In this document: positions 1 through 6,016 of the stretch, piece by piece | How positions within the stretch are numbered: the stretch's first letter is position 1 | Layout: each line of letters starts with the position of its first letter | NCBI GenBank assembly: GCA_002425885.1 | Contig: DINC01000164.1 | Span: 1 to 7,000, forward strand | DNA length: 7,000 nt | DNA from: Spirochaetia bacterium UBA5550 | GTDB lineage: Bacteria > Spirochaetota > UBA4802 > UBA5550 | Direction of reading: 5' to 3' | The notes under the pieces: model-generated | What the model saw: the letters and a program-made list of their open reading frames with translations, nothing else | Databases searched by the model: none | What the model was told of the DNA's origin: nothing | Made by a program: the position numbers and the translations under genes

Positions 1-87
1 ATTTTTACATAGATCATCCCATATAGTCTCCATAGTACGGATTTTATCCTCTATAGTCATTTTCTCTAAAGGTAACATAACTTCCAT
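1..87 (-). CDS. Addiction-module antitoxin-like protein, N-terminal part (cut by window edge)
   Basis: Reading leftward from an ATG at 87-85 there are 29 open codons up to the window edge, so only the N-terminus is seen. The protein begins MEVMLPLEKMT and continues to TIWDDLCKN. This pattern (a short beta-like start, then 'LPLEKMT..DKI..ME.IWDDL') is what I know from the small 'putative addiction module component' family (Pfam Unstab_antitox, about 70-80 residues), whose members usually sit just upstream of a RelE/ParE-type toxin gene. The start is well supported: GGAG (complement of 95-98) lies 7 nt before the ATG. The rest of the antitoxin and any toxin gene would lie left of position 1 and cannot be seen. 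The gene is divergent from the Gate-domain gene at 205. By family the likely role is neutralising a cognate toxin and autorepression, but this is inference from 29 residues only. Confidence 0.72.
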   Translation of the reverse strand, partial: MEVMLPLEKMTIEDKIRTMETIWDDLCKN

Positions 88-111
88 AAAATTTCTCCCC
101 TGTCTCAATCA

Positions 112-140
112 AAAATAATCCATAATCTCATACCAGGCAA
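112..140 (-). promoter_or_regulatory. Weak promoter candidate for the left-edge antitoxin
   Basis: On the minus strand TTGCCT (complement of 135-140) and TATTTT (complement of 112-117) are 17 nt apart, each matching the sigma-70 consensus at 4 of 6 bases. Transcription would begin near 105 and keep the Shine-Dalgarno at 95-100. A short direct repeat, ATAATC at 115-120 and 122-127, overlaps this stretch and could be a binding site, since antitoxins of this sort often autoregulate. The region is AT-rich, so chance matches are likely. Confidence 0.2.
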
Positions 141-159
141 GTAAATTATTTTTTGAGCC

Positions 160-191
160 TTGACAAATTAAACAGCGGTTTTTTCTATAAT
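160..191 (+). promoter_or_regulatory. Sigma-70-like promoter candidate upstream of the Gate-domain gene
   Basis: A perfect TTGACA (160-165) and a perfect TATAAT (186-191) lie upstream of the gene at 205. The spacer is 20 nt, longer than the usual 16-18. A start site about 7 nt after TATAAT would fall near 198 and would cut through the AGAGG ribosome-binding sequence at 194-198. Either the pair is partly coincidental, or the transcript has a very short leader with translation from the ATG at 205 or at 217. Confidence 0.35.
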
Positions 192-204
192 AAAGAGGTT
201 TCTG

Positions 205-1167
205 ATGGAAAGAGATATGACCATATTACGGAGACTGAAAAAGTGCGTTTACGGGGCAATCCCCTCCGCCCTTAAATCAGCAAAATTTCTGCTCTCAATA
301 ATGATCCCTGTTTCACTGGGAGTTACCCTTCTTAAATACGCGGGGATACTTGAAATACTTGCACGATACATGGACCCTCTCTTTAAACTTGCGGGGCTCC
401 CTGGCGATGCTGCAATTGTATTCATTACAAGTATCTGCCTCAATATCTATAGCGCAATAGCTGTAATAAGCACCATCCCATTCACAGGGAGAGAGCTTAC
501 AATACTTGCGCTCATGTGCCTTATTTCGCACAGCTATTTTCTTGAAACACCCATACAGAAGAAGACAGGTTCATCAGCAGTGAGGATAGTATCTGTGAGG
601 TTCATATACAGCTTTATAGCAGCAGGCCTCCTGAATTTCTTGATGCCTCCTGACACCGGGGCCGCTGTAACAGCGTCTGCTTCAATTTCAGGCTCAAATG
701 ATCTCACAGTAGTGCTCTCGACATGGGTGTCAAACTCGCTTCTGCTTATAGTTGAAATACTTATACTCCTCTCGCTCCTCATGATACTTCAGCGGGTACT
801 TGATGAATTCGGAATAATAAAATGGATGTCAAAAACTTTAGCTCCTGTAATGAAGGTGCTTGGCCTGCCGGAGTCAGTGACATTCCTATGGATTGTTGCA
901 TACACACTGGGGCTGGCGTACGGTTCGGCAATCATGCTTGAGGAATCTGAGAACGGAAGACTCACCAGAGGGGACGCCGATCTTCTGAATCATCATATTG
1001 CAATATCACACTCACTTCTTGAGGATACTCTCCTCTTTGTGGCAATCGGTGTCCCTGCGGCGTGGATCATATTTCCCAGGATTTTTCTTTCAATGGCTGA
1101 AGTGTGGCTGCTGAGGATGAGAAGAGTGTTTACACAAAGGGGAGTACCGGCTTATGAAACAGAGTGA
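205..1167 (+). CDS. Multi-pass membrane protein with two Gate (nucleoside-recognition) halves
   Basis: This 320-residue integral membrane protein resembles the 'nucleoside recognition domain-containing' proteins (Pfam Gate), a fold shared with SpmA/SpmB-like proteins and with the membrane part of FeoB and nucleoside transporters. Hydrophobic segments lie at about 25-45, 66-90, 97-110, 125-147, 172-197, 222-245 and 272-296. The protein looks duplicated: MDPLFKLAGLP (56-66) before a hydrophobic segment is mirrored by LAPVMKVLGLP (212-222), and HSYFLETP (109-116) by HSLLEDTL (269-276). The repeated His-Ser and acidic positions inside or near membrane segments could line a substrate path. The substrate is unknown and I do not assign one. 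Start: ATG at 205 with AGAGG 6 nt upstream; an in-frame ATG at 217 (Met5) is an alternative. The alcohol dehydrogenase gene follows after 62 nt on the same strand with no evident terminator, so co-transcription is possible. Confidence 0.82.
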   Translation: MERDMTILRRLKKCVYGAIPSALKSAKFLLSIMIPVSLGVTLLKYAGILEILARYMDPLFKLAGLPGDAAIVFITSICLNIYSAIAVISTIPFTGRELTILALMCLISHSYFLETPIQKKTGSSAVRIVSVRFIYSFIAAGLLNFLMPPDTGAAVTASASISGSNDLTVVLSTWVSNSLLLIVEILILLSLLMILQRVLDEFGIIKWMSKTLAPVMKVLGLPESVTFLWIVAYTLGLAYGSAIMLEESENGRLTRGDADLLNHHIAISHSLLEDTLLFVAIGVPAAWIIFPRIFLSMAEVWLLRMRRVFTQRGVPAYETE

Positions 1168-1229
1168 ATTAAATAATGAAATTGTTTTCGCTGAAAAAAA
1201 TCATATATTCTGATTAACGGAGGTTTTCA

Positions 1230-2333
1230 ATGGAATTTATATACAGCATGCCTGTAAAGGTATATTTCGGGAAAGGGTGCATTGATAAAAACAGTTCAGT
1301 TATAGCGGGGATCGGGAAGAGAGCTCTTATTGTCACAGGGAAAAGTTCTGCTGATAAAAACGGCTCGCTGAAACAGATTACCGGAGCTCTGAATAAGGAA
1401 GGAATTAAATACGAAAGGTTCAACCGCGTTGAAGCAAACCCCTCTGTTGAAACTGTCCGTGAAGCGGCGCAGATGGCGCGCGATGTAAAAGCGGATTTCA
1501 TTATAGGTATAGGGGGGGGCTCTCCGCTTGATGCGGCAAAGGCCATTGCAATTCTTGCGTCTAATGATCTTGATGACGACGGATTGTTCAGCGGTGTTTA
1601 TAAAAATAAACCGCTGCCACTCATTGCTGTACCCACAACAGCAGGTACAGGGAGCGAAGTCACTCCATACTCAATACTTACATTCCGGAAAATCAGCAAC
1701 AAGAAGAGTATCGCTTCACCTGAAATATTCCCTGCGGCCGCATTTCTCGACGCAGCATTCACAGAAACACTCCCTGTTGACACAACAATTAACACAGCAG
1801 TTGACGCCCTGTCGCATACAGTGGAGGGGTACCTCTCTGCAAGGGCAACAGATGTTATTGCCCCCATTGCCATTGAAAGCATGAAACTCCTTGGGGTATC
1901 CCTTAAAAAACTCACTGATAAAAGTGCTCCGTCTTTCAGCGAGAGGGAGAACCTCCTCTATGCATCAATGCTTGCAGGCATGGTTATCGCGCACACAGGA
2001 ACAACTGCTGTGCATGCAATGGGCTACCCTCTGACTTATCACAGGGACATAGATCACGGGCGTGCAAACGGCCTCCTTATGTACGGGTATCTCCGTTTCC
2101 TTGAACCGGCATCTACGAAGGTCAGAGATGTTATTCACGCAATGGGGCTGAAAGATGTTGATGAATTCGGCAGGCTTATGGAAGCTCTTCTCGGTAAAAA
2201 AGAGGAGGTCACAGATGAGGAGATTGAGATCTTTACAGACACGGCCATGACCTCTAAAAATATTGCGAACACATCCCCATCTCCGACACGGGATGAGGTT
2301 AAAAAAATATTTCAGCTTTCATTCGGGAAATAG
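1230..2333 (+). CDS. Iron-containing (group III) alcohol dehydrogenase
   Basis: A 367-residue cytoplasmic NAD(P)-dependent oxidoreductase of the Fe-ADH family, which interconverts alcohols and aldehydes or ketones. The N-terminal dinucleotide-binding half has GGGS at 95-98 followed by P99 and D101, and the typical PTTAGTGSE segment at 135-143. The C-terminal helical half carries all four expected metal ligands: D192 and H196 (in DALSH), H262 (in VHAMGYP) and H276 (in DIDHG), with the 14-residue H-to-H spacing of FucO-type enzymes. The length is normal for the family, although the C-terminus is on the short side. The start is clear, with GGAGG at 1219-1223 placed 6 nt before the ATG. The substrate cannot be read from the sequence; family members act on butanol, 1,3-propanediol, lactaldehyde and others. 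The gene lies 62 nt behind the Gate-domain gene, and its stop codon is 10 bp from the convergent stop of the cyclase gene. Confidence 0.93.
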   Translation: MEFIYSMPVKVYFGKGCIDKNSSVIAGIGKRALIVTGKSSADKNGSLKQITGALNKEGIKYERFNRVEANPSVETVREAAQMARDVKADFIIGIGGGSPLDAAKAIAILASNDLDDDGLFSGVYKNKPLPLIAVPTTAGTGSEVTPYSILTFRKISNKKSIASPEIFPAAAFLDAAFTETLPVDTTINTAVDALSHTVEGYLSARATDVIAPIAIESMKLLGVSLKKLTDKSAPSFSERENLLYASMLAGMVIAHTGTTAVHAMGYPLTYHRDIDHGRANGLLMYGYLRFLEPASTKVRDVIHAMGLKDVDEFGRLMEALLGKKEEVTDEEIEIFTDTAMTSKNIANTSPSPTRDEVKKIFQLSFGK

Positions 2334-2343
2334 GGGGGACGGA

Positions 2344-3882
2344 TTAGACCTCCGCTTTCTCCACCCGGTTTCTCCCCAGCTCCTTCGCGCGGTATAACGC
2401 ACTGTCAGCCCGCGAAAGGAGCCTGTCAATACTCTCACCGGGTTTCCTGAGCGCACAGCCGAAAGAAGCTGTTATTGTTTCCGCTCCGGGGATATCAAGC
2501 TTTTCAATAATAACTCTTAATTTCTCAGCGAGACTGATTGCACCGCATTCCGGTGTGTCCGGGCATACAACAATAAATTCCTCGCCCCCCATTCTCCCTG
2601 CCTGGTCAACTCCCCTTATACCTGAGCTTACAGCTTCAGCAACCAGTTTCAGTACAGTATCGCCTGTCTCGTGCCCGTAAGTGTCATTTATCCTTTTAAA
2701 ATGATCAAGATCCATGGATATTACAGAGAGAGGCTGCGATGTCCTGTCTGAACGGATAATTTCCTCTTCAAGCACCCCCTGTATTTTACGCCTGTTTGCT
2801 ATCCCTGTGAGGTGGTCTGTCAGTGAAAGATATTCAACCTCTGCAATCTTCTCCTTAAGTTCTGCGGTTCTGACCTCAACCTCATTCTCAAGAATTTCAG
2901 TAAAAAGGGTAAGCCTTTTGGCAAAATAAACAGATGCGCTTATCACAAGCACAAGGGATATTGCGAATATCTGGTTGAACCTGTACGCCAGCTCTTTAAG
3001 ACTGGAGAGCATCTCCTCTCTTTTAAAAACAATCCCCAGATACCACCCTGCGGCGGGGATTGTTGTGAACACCACATACTTCTCCTCAGCAGCACCATAT
3101 TCAATGCGCCCCTGTTTCAGAAGAAGTATCTGCTTCATTGCATCACCAATCTCCGGATCCTCAGTAAGATTCTTACCGATAAGAGACTTGTTAGGATGCA
3201 CGAGAGAAACTCCACTGCCGTCTATTACCGCAGCGAAACCCTTCCCACGGACCCTGACATGTTCAAGCTTCTCACTTATTGTTGTAAGGAGAAGATCTCC
3301 CGAGAGCACCCCTCTCACTGACCCGTCCTTATTATGCACAACTGAAGATACAGGTACAGCAAGGGCGCCGGTTTCCAAATCGAGGTATGGCCTGCTGATA
3401 ACAGCCCCGTCTCTGTTTAAAGCAGCCCTGTACCATGGCCTTGTCCTGGAATCATAACCGGGGGGCGGAGTCCACCTTGTGCCGCTTGTAAATTCTCCGG
3501 ATGCGCTGCCGAAATACATATCTGAAAAAAAAGCATCCCGGCTGTAGTTAGACAGGAGTTCCGGTGTAATAATAGAATCATCAGGTATCCCTTTCTCAAT
3601 CATATAAACATTGGCATTAACAACAGAGACCATACGTCTCAGCCACTGATCAACTTCGGAAGCATAGGCGTTAAGTACCTCCTGAATTTCAATATGAATA
3701 TCCTTTATTATAAATGCCTTGCTTACGCCGTAACTGGCAAGTGAAACAATGGTAAATGCTGTTATGTAAAGCATGGTGAAGACAATAACAAGCCTGAACC
3801 TCAGCATGAAGAGGTGTGAAATATCCTTTCTCTTTCCTGCTGGAGCAGAATCGTTATTTTTTCGCGAAGGGATGTTAATCAT
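2344..3882 (-). CDS. Membrane diguanylate cyclase with periplasmic double Cache sensor domain
   Basis: A 512-residue receptor predicted to make cyclic di-GMP from two GTP in response to an extracytoplasmic ligand. Order: basic cytoplasmic N-terminus (1-28), membrane helix about 29-52, periplasmic dCache domain about 60-300, second helix about 303-321, a charged coiled-coil linker about 326-350, then GGDEF from LTDHLTG (354-360) to the end. The active site is complete: metal-binding D391, base-contacting N399 and D408, and GGEEF at 432-436. An inhibitory I-site R423-x-x-D426 stands five residues before GGEEF, so product feedback is expected. In the sensor, Y143, R148-P-W150-Y151, Y166-L-D168 and D196 fit the amino-acid-binding pattern described for dCache_1 domains such as PctA, making an amino acid a plausible ligand (inference). 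No clear Shine-Dalgarno precedes the ATG at 3882; Met26 is not better placed because the only AAGGA before it is about 16 nt away. No partner response regulator is adjacent. Confidence 0.93.
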   Translation of the reverse strand: MINIPSRKNNDSAPAGKRKDISHLFMLRFRLVIVFTMLYITAFTIVSLASYGVSKAFIIKDIHIEIQEVLNAYASEVDQWLRRMVSVVNANVYMIEKGIPDDSIITPELLSNYSRDAFFSDMYFGSASGEFTSGTRWTPPPGYDSRTRPWYRAALNRDGAVISRPYLDLETGALAVPVSSVVHNKDGSVRGVLSGDLLLTTISEKLEHVRVRGKGFAAVIDGSGVSLVHPNKSLIGKNLTEDPEIGDAMKQILLLKQGRIEYGAAEEKYVVFTTIPAAGWYLGIVFKREEMLSSLKELAYRFNQIFAISLVLVISASVYFAKRLTLFTEILENEVEVRTAELKEKIAEVEYLSLTDHLTGIANRRKIQGVLEEEIIRSDRTSQPLSVISMDLDHFKRINDTYGHETGDTVLKLVAEAVSSGIRGVDQAGRMGGEEFIVVCPDTPECGAISLAEKLRVIIEKLDIPGAETITASFGCALRKPGESIDRLLSRADSALYRAKELGRNRVEKAEV

Positions 3883-3908
3883 ATTTTTATATTAATAAAA
3901 ACAGCCTG

Positions 3909-3920
3909 TTGTTGCAACAA
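3909..3920. promoter_or_regulatory. Perfect 12-bp palindrome in divergent intergenic region, possible operator
   Basis: TTGTTGCAACAA reads identically on both strands and lies 27 bp upstream of the cyclase start codon, in the 142-bp gap between two divergent genes. That location and dyad symmetry are typical of a binding site for a dimeric repressor or activator. No regulator gene is adjacent, and the site does not match an operator I recognise. With no T-tract and no loop, it does not look like a terminator. Confidence 0.35.
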
Positions 3921-3963
3921 TAAAATCTCAGATTATTCCGCACATGAAATTTAAGTGCAGTAT

Positions 3964-3980
3964 ATTGACTAACCGTCAAT
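3964..3980. promoter_or_regulatory. Inverted repeat overlapping a -35-like TTGACT, upstream of the MBL-fold gene
   Basis: ATTGAC (3964-3969) and GTCAAT (3975-3980) form a 6-bp inverted repeat around TAACC. The left arm overlaps TTGACT at 3965-3970, a 5-of-6 match to a -35 box for rightward transcription. A 17-nt spacer leads only to TACTTT (3988-3993), a poor -10, so the promoter itself is uncertain. The position fits an operator for the gene at 4025, but no regulator is known here. Confidence 0.25.
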
Positions 3981-4024
3981 TTTTCCTTACTTTAAATAAG
4001 TGACATAAGGGTAAGGTAAACAGA

Positions 4025-4645
4025 ATGGAAGAGATTAAGTGGCTCGGGCATAGCGGATTTAAAATAAAGGGGAGAGGGAAAGTTCTGTACATCGATCCCT
4101 TTGACATTAAATGTTCAGAGACCGCTGATTTTATATTTATCACACACAGTCATAAGGCCCACTTTTCGATTAATGACTTAAAAAAAATATCCGCAGAAAA
4201 GACCAACATCTATGCTACGCCTGACTGTATGGAACAGCTTGACTGGTTCCCCGGATGGACAATCAGTGTGGAACCCGGAGGAGTTTACCAGGCCGGAATC
4301 TTTACTGTCACAGCCATTCCTGCATACAGCCTGAAAGATGAACGCCACCCGAGGGAACTTGGATGGGTGGGATACGTAATTGATTTCGGGGACATGAGGA
4401 TATACCATGCCGGTGATACTGACCTTATCCCTGAAATAAAAGATATCCGCAAACTTGACTACGCGTTTCTGCCGGTCTCAGGTGACGGTGTCATGAATGC
4501 CGGTGATGCAGCTAAAGCTTCCGCCATTCTCAGGCCGGTTCTATCAATACCTATGCATTACGGTTATAAATCAGGTTCAGAGGAAGATGCGGCTGAATTC
4601 AAAGAGAAGTGCCCGGGGGCTGTAAGGATTCTGAAAAAAGATTAA
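4025..4645 (+). CDS. Metallo-beta-lactamase-fold hydrolase-like protein (UlaG-like group), altered metal site
   Basis: A 206-residue cytoplasmic protein of the small UlaG/YtkL-like group of MBL-fold hydrolases ('metal-dependent hydrolase'), whose physiological substrates are mostly unknown. Expected landmarks appear in order: WLGHSGF (6-12), IDP (23-25), the metal loop H41-S-H43-K-A45-H46, IPAY (98-101), H108-P, GWVGYVI (113-119), YHAGDTD (127-133) with the bridging-type D131, and MHYG (177-180) with H178. The normal motif is HxHxDH; here Ala45 (GCC, 4157-4159) stands where the metal-binding Asp belongs, one base away from GAC. The other ligands are present, so the protein may bind one metal, work differently or be catalytically weak. 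Start: ATG at 4025 with TAAGG (4012-4016) 8 nt upstream. It is divergent from the cyclase gene and 99 nt ahead of the protease gene on the same strand. Confidence 0.88.
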   Translation: MEEIKWLGHSGFKIKGRGKVLYIDPFDIKCSETADFIFITHSHKAHFSINDLKKISAEKTNIYATPDCMEQLDWFPGWTISVEPGGVYQAGIFTVTAIPAYSLKDERHPRELGWVGYVIDFGDMRIYHAGDTDLIPEIKDIRKLDYAFLPVSGDGVMNAGDAAKASAILRPVLSIPMHYGYKSGSEEDAAEFKEKCPGAVRILKKD

Positions 4646-4744
4646 ACCGGCCGTTTAAATACTGCAAATTTTTTTAACAAATAATCCCCAGCCGCAACAT
4701 ATTAAGCTGTAATAAATAATTATCCTTCAGGAGATTTATTCGAT

Positions 4745-5899
4745 ATGAAACAGAGACGTCTTGTTATTCTGGGTGTTACTGTACCTGTAATCACTATTAT
4801 TTTATCACTCTTTTTTATTTCAGGAGTATTCTGTAAAAACAGCACCGGCTCTTTCGGTTCATCAGGCGCATCCCCTCTGCGGAATGACAGCACAGTAGCA
4901 GACGCTGTGAAGTCACAGGAGGCATTCAGGAAAATCTATGAGATGAATAAAAACAGTGTAGTATTCATCAGTACTGAACAGACTGTAAAGGTTCAGCGCA
5001 ACCCGTTCATGGATGACCCGTTCTTCAGACAATTCTTCGGACCCGGTGCCGGGGAGCAGCCTAAAACACAAAAACGCACAGGACTGGGTACAGGCTTTAT
5101 CATATCTGAAGACGGATATGTATGCACCAACCATCATGTTGTTAACGGCGTGGACAAAGTAAAAGTAAAGGTTGACAGCGAAAGCTACGACGCTGCAATA
5201 ATCGGCTCCGATGAAAGGACAGACCTGGCTCTGCTGAAACTCGATTCGAAAAAGAAGTTCACCCCTGTCTACTTAGGTGATTCAGACAAAGTTCAGGTGG
5301 GGGACTGGGCAATAGCAATCGGTAATCCCTTCGGCCTTGACAAAACTTTCACTGTGGGAGTTGTAAGCGCCACTGCACGACGCGACCTTGATTTCATGGG
5401 GGGCTCGCAGACACACATTCAGACTGATGCATCAATCAATCCCGGCAACAGCGGCGGCCCTCTCCTTAATGTATATGGCGAGGTTGTGGGTATAAACAGG
5501 ATGATATACTCCCAGTCAGGGGGGAACGTAGGTATAGGTTTCGCGATCCCTATTAATACTGCAAAATCTGTTCTTGAGCAGCTCAAAATTCACAAGAAGA
5601 TTAAACGCGGATATATCGGCGTACAGATTGTACCGCTCACAGAGGACTACGCGAAAGAGATTGGGCTGAAAAATGCTGAAGGAGCTCTTGTAGGAGGAGT
5701 AGCGGAAGATAGTCCTGCGGCTAAAGGGGGAATAGTTGCCGGCGATGTTATACTCTCTGTTGACGGCAAAGAGGTTAAAAGCTTCGGGGATCTTCTCTCC
5801 AAAGTCGAAAGCACGCCAATCGGGAAATCGCTTAAAGTTCAGATATGGAGAGATAAATCAAAACTGAACCTATATATAACAGTAAAAGAACGGCCTTAG
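4745..5899 (+). CDS. HtrA/Do-like trypsin-fold serine protease with one PDZ domain
   Basis: A 384-residue periplasmic quality-control protease of the DegP/DegS/HtrA family, which degrades misfolded envelope proteins. A hydrophobic segment at about 7-29 is a signal peptide or uncleaved anchor. A low-complexity Ser/Gly/Asn linker follows. The protease domain (about 65-280) contains an LA-like loop rich in Phe and Pro (86-99) and the full catalytic triad: H131 in TNHHVV, D160 in ERTDLALLK and S236 in GNSGGPL. A single PDZ domain follows (about 288-380), beginning at GYIGV (289-293). One PDZ makes it DegS- or HtrA-like in layout rather than the two-PDZ DegP form. Start: ATG at 4745 with AGGAG (4729-4733) 11 nt upstream, slightly far. 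A weak promoter candidate is TTAACA (4674-4679) with CATATT (4698-4703). Transcription ends at the hairpin at 5932. The gene could also be read through from the MBL-fold gene. Confidence 0.95.
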   Translation: MKQRRLVILGVTVPVITIILSLFFISGVFCKNSTGSFGSSGASPLRNDSTVADAVKSQEAFRKIYEMNKNSVVFISTEQTVKVQRNPFMDDPFFRQFFGPGAGEQPKTQKRTGLGTGFIISEDGYVCTNHHVVNGVDKVKVKVDSESYDAAIIGSDERTDLALLKLDSKKKFTPVYLGDSDKVQVGDWAIAIGNPFGLDKTFTVGVVSATARRDLDFMGGSQTHIQTDASINPGNSGGPLLNVYGEVVGINRMIYSQSGGNVGIGFAIPINTAKSVLEQLKIHKKIKRGYIGVQIVPLTEDYAKEIGLKNAEGALVGGVAEDSPAAKGGIVAGDVILSVDGKEVKSFGDLLSKVESTPIGKSLKVQIWRDKSKLNLYITVKERP

Positions 5900-5931
5900 T
5901 TATTGTAAACTCCTTATTAAATGTTTTGTAT

Positions 5932-5960
5932 GCGGAGGGGAAGCACCCCTCCGCTTTTTT
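5932..5960 (+). terminator. Intrinsic terminator of the HtrA-like protease gene
   Basis: GCGGAGGGG (5932-5940) and CCCCTCCGC (5946-5954) form a perfect 9-bp GC-rich stem with a 5-nt loop (AAGCA), followed at once by six T residues (5955-5960). It lies 32 nt after the protease stop codon. The T-tract is only on the right side, so it acts on rightward transcripts and would not efficiently stop the leftward SUMF1-fold gene. Confidence 0.93.
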
Positions 5961-6016
5961 ATATCTTTTTCTTTTCAGAAAACTGTTTTAAACCCCGGAG
6001 AATAATATACCGGGAA

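Noticed and set aside
1528..1884. A 118-codon frame overlapping the alcohol dehydrogenase in another frame
   Set aside because: The dehydrogenase frame carries all family motifs through this stretch; the alternative is Gln/Leu/Ser-rich with no motif.
2975..3457. A 160-codon rightward open frame inside the cyclase gene
   Set aside because: It is wholly antisense to a gene with a complete GGDEF and Cache domain. Its composition (Ser/Arg/Pro-rich) is that of a shadow frame, and it shows no recognisable domain.
4642..4675. Possible terminator after the MBL-fold gene: TTAAAC/GTTTAA stem with a later T7 run
   Set aside because: The stem is only 6 bp and mostly A-T, and the T run begins about 10 nt after the stem, too far for an intrinsic terminator. 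Left unannotated, so read-through into the protease gene remains possible.
4814..4834. Lipoprotein signal (lipobox) ending at Cys30 of the HtrA-like protease
   Set aside because: The residue before the Cys is Phe (GVFC), which does not fit even relaxed lipobox rules; a signal anchor or ordinary signal peptide is more likely.
5994..6014. CCCGG/CCGGG hairpin after the leftward SUMF1-fold gene
   Set aside because: A 5-bp stem with an 11-nt loop, followed on the minus strand by only a short broken T stretch; too weak to call a terminator.
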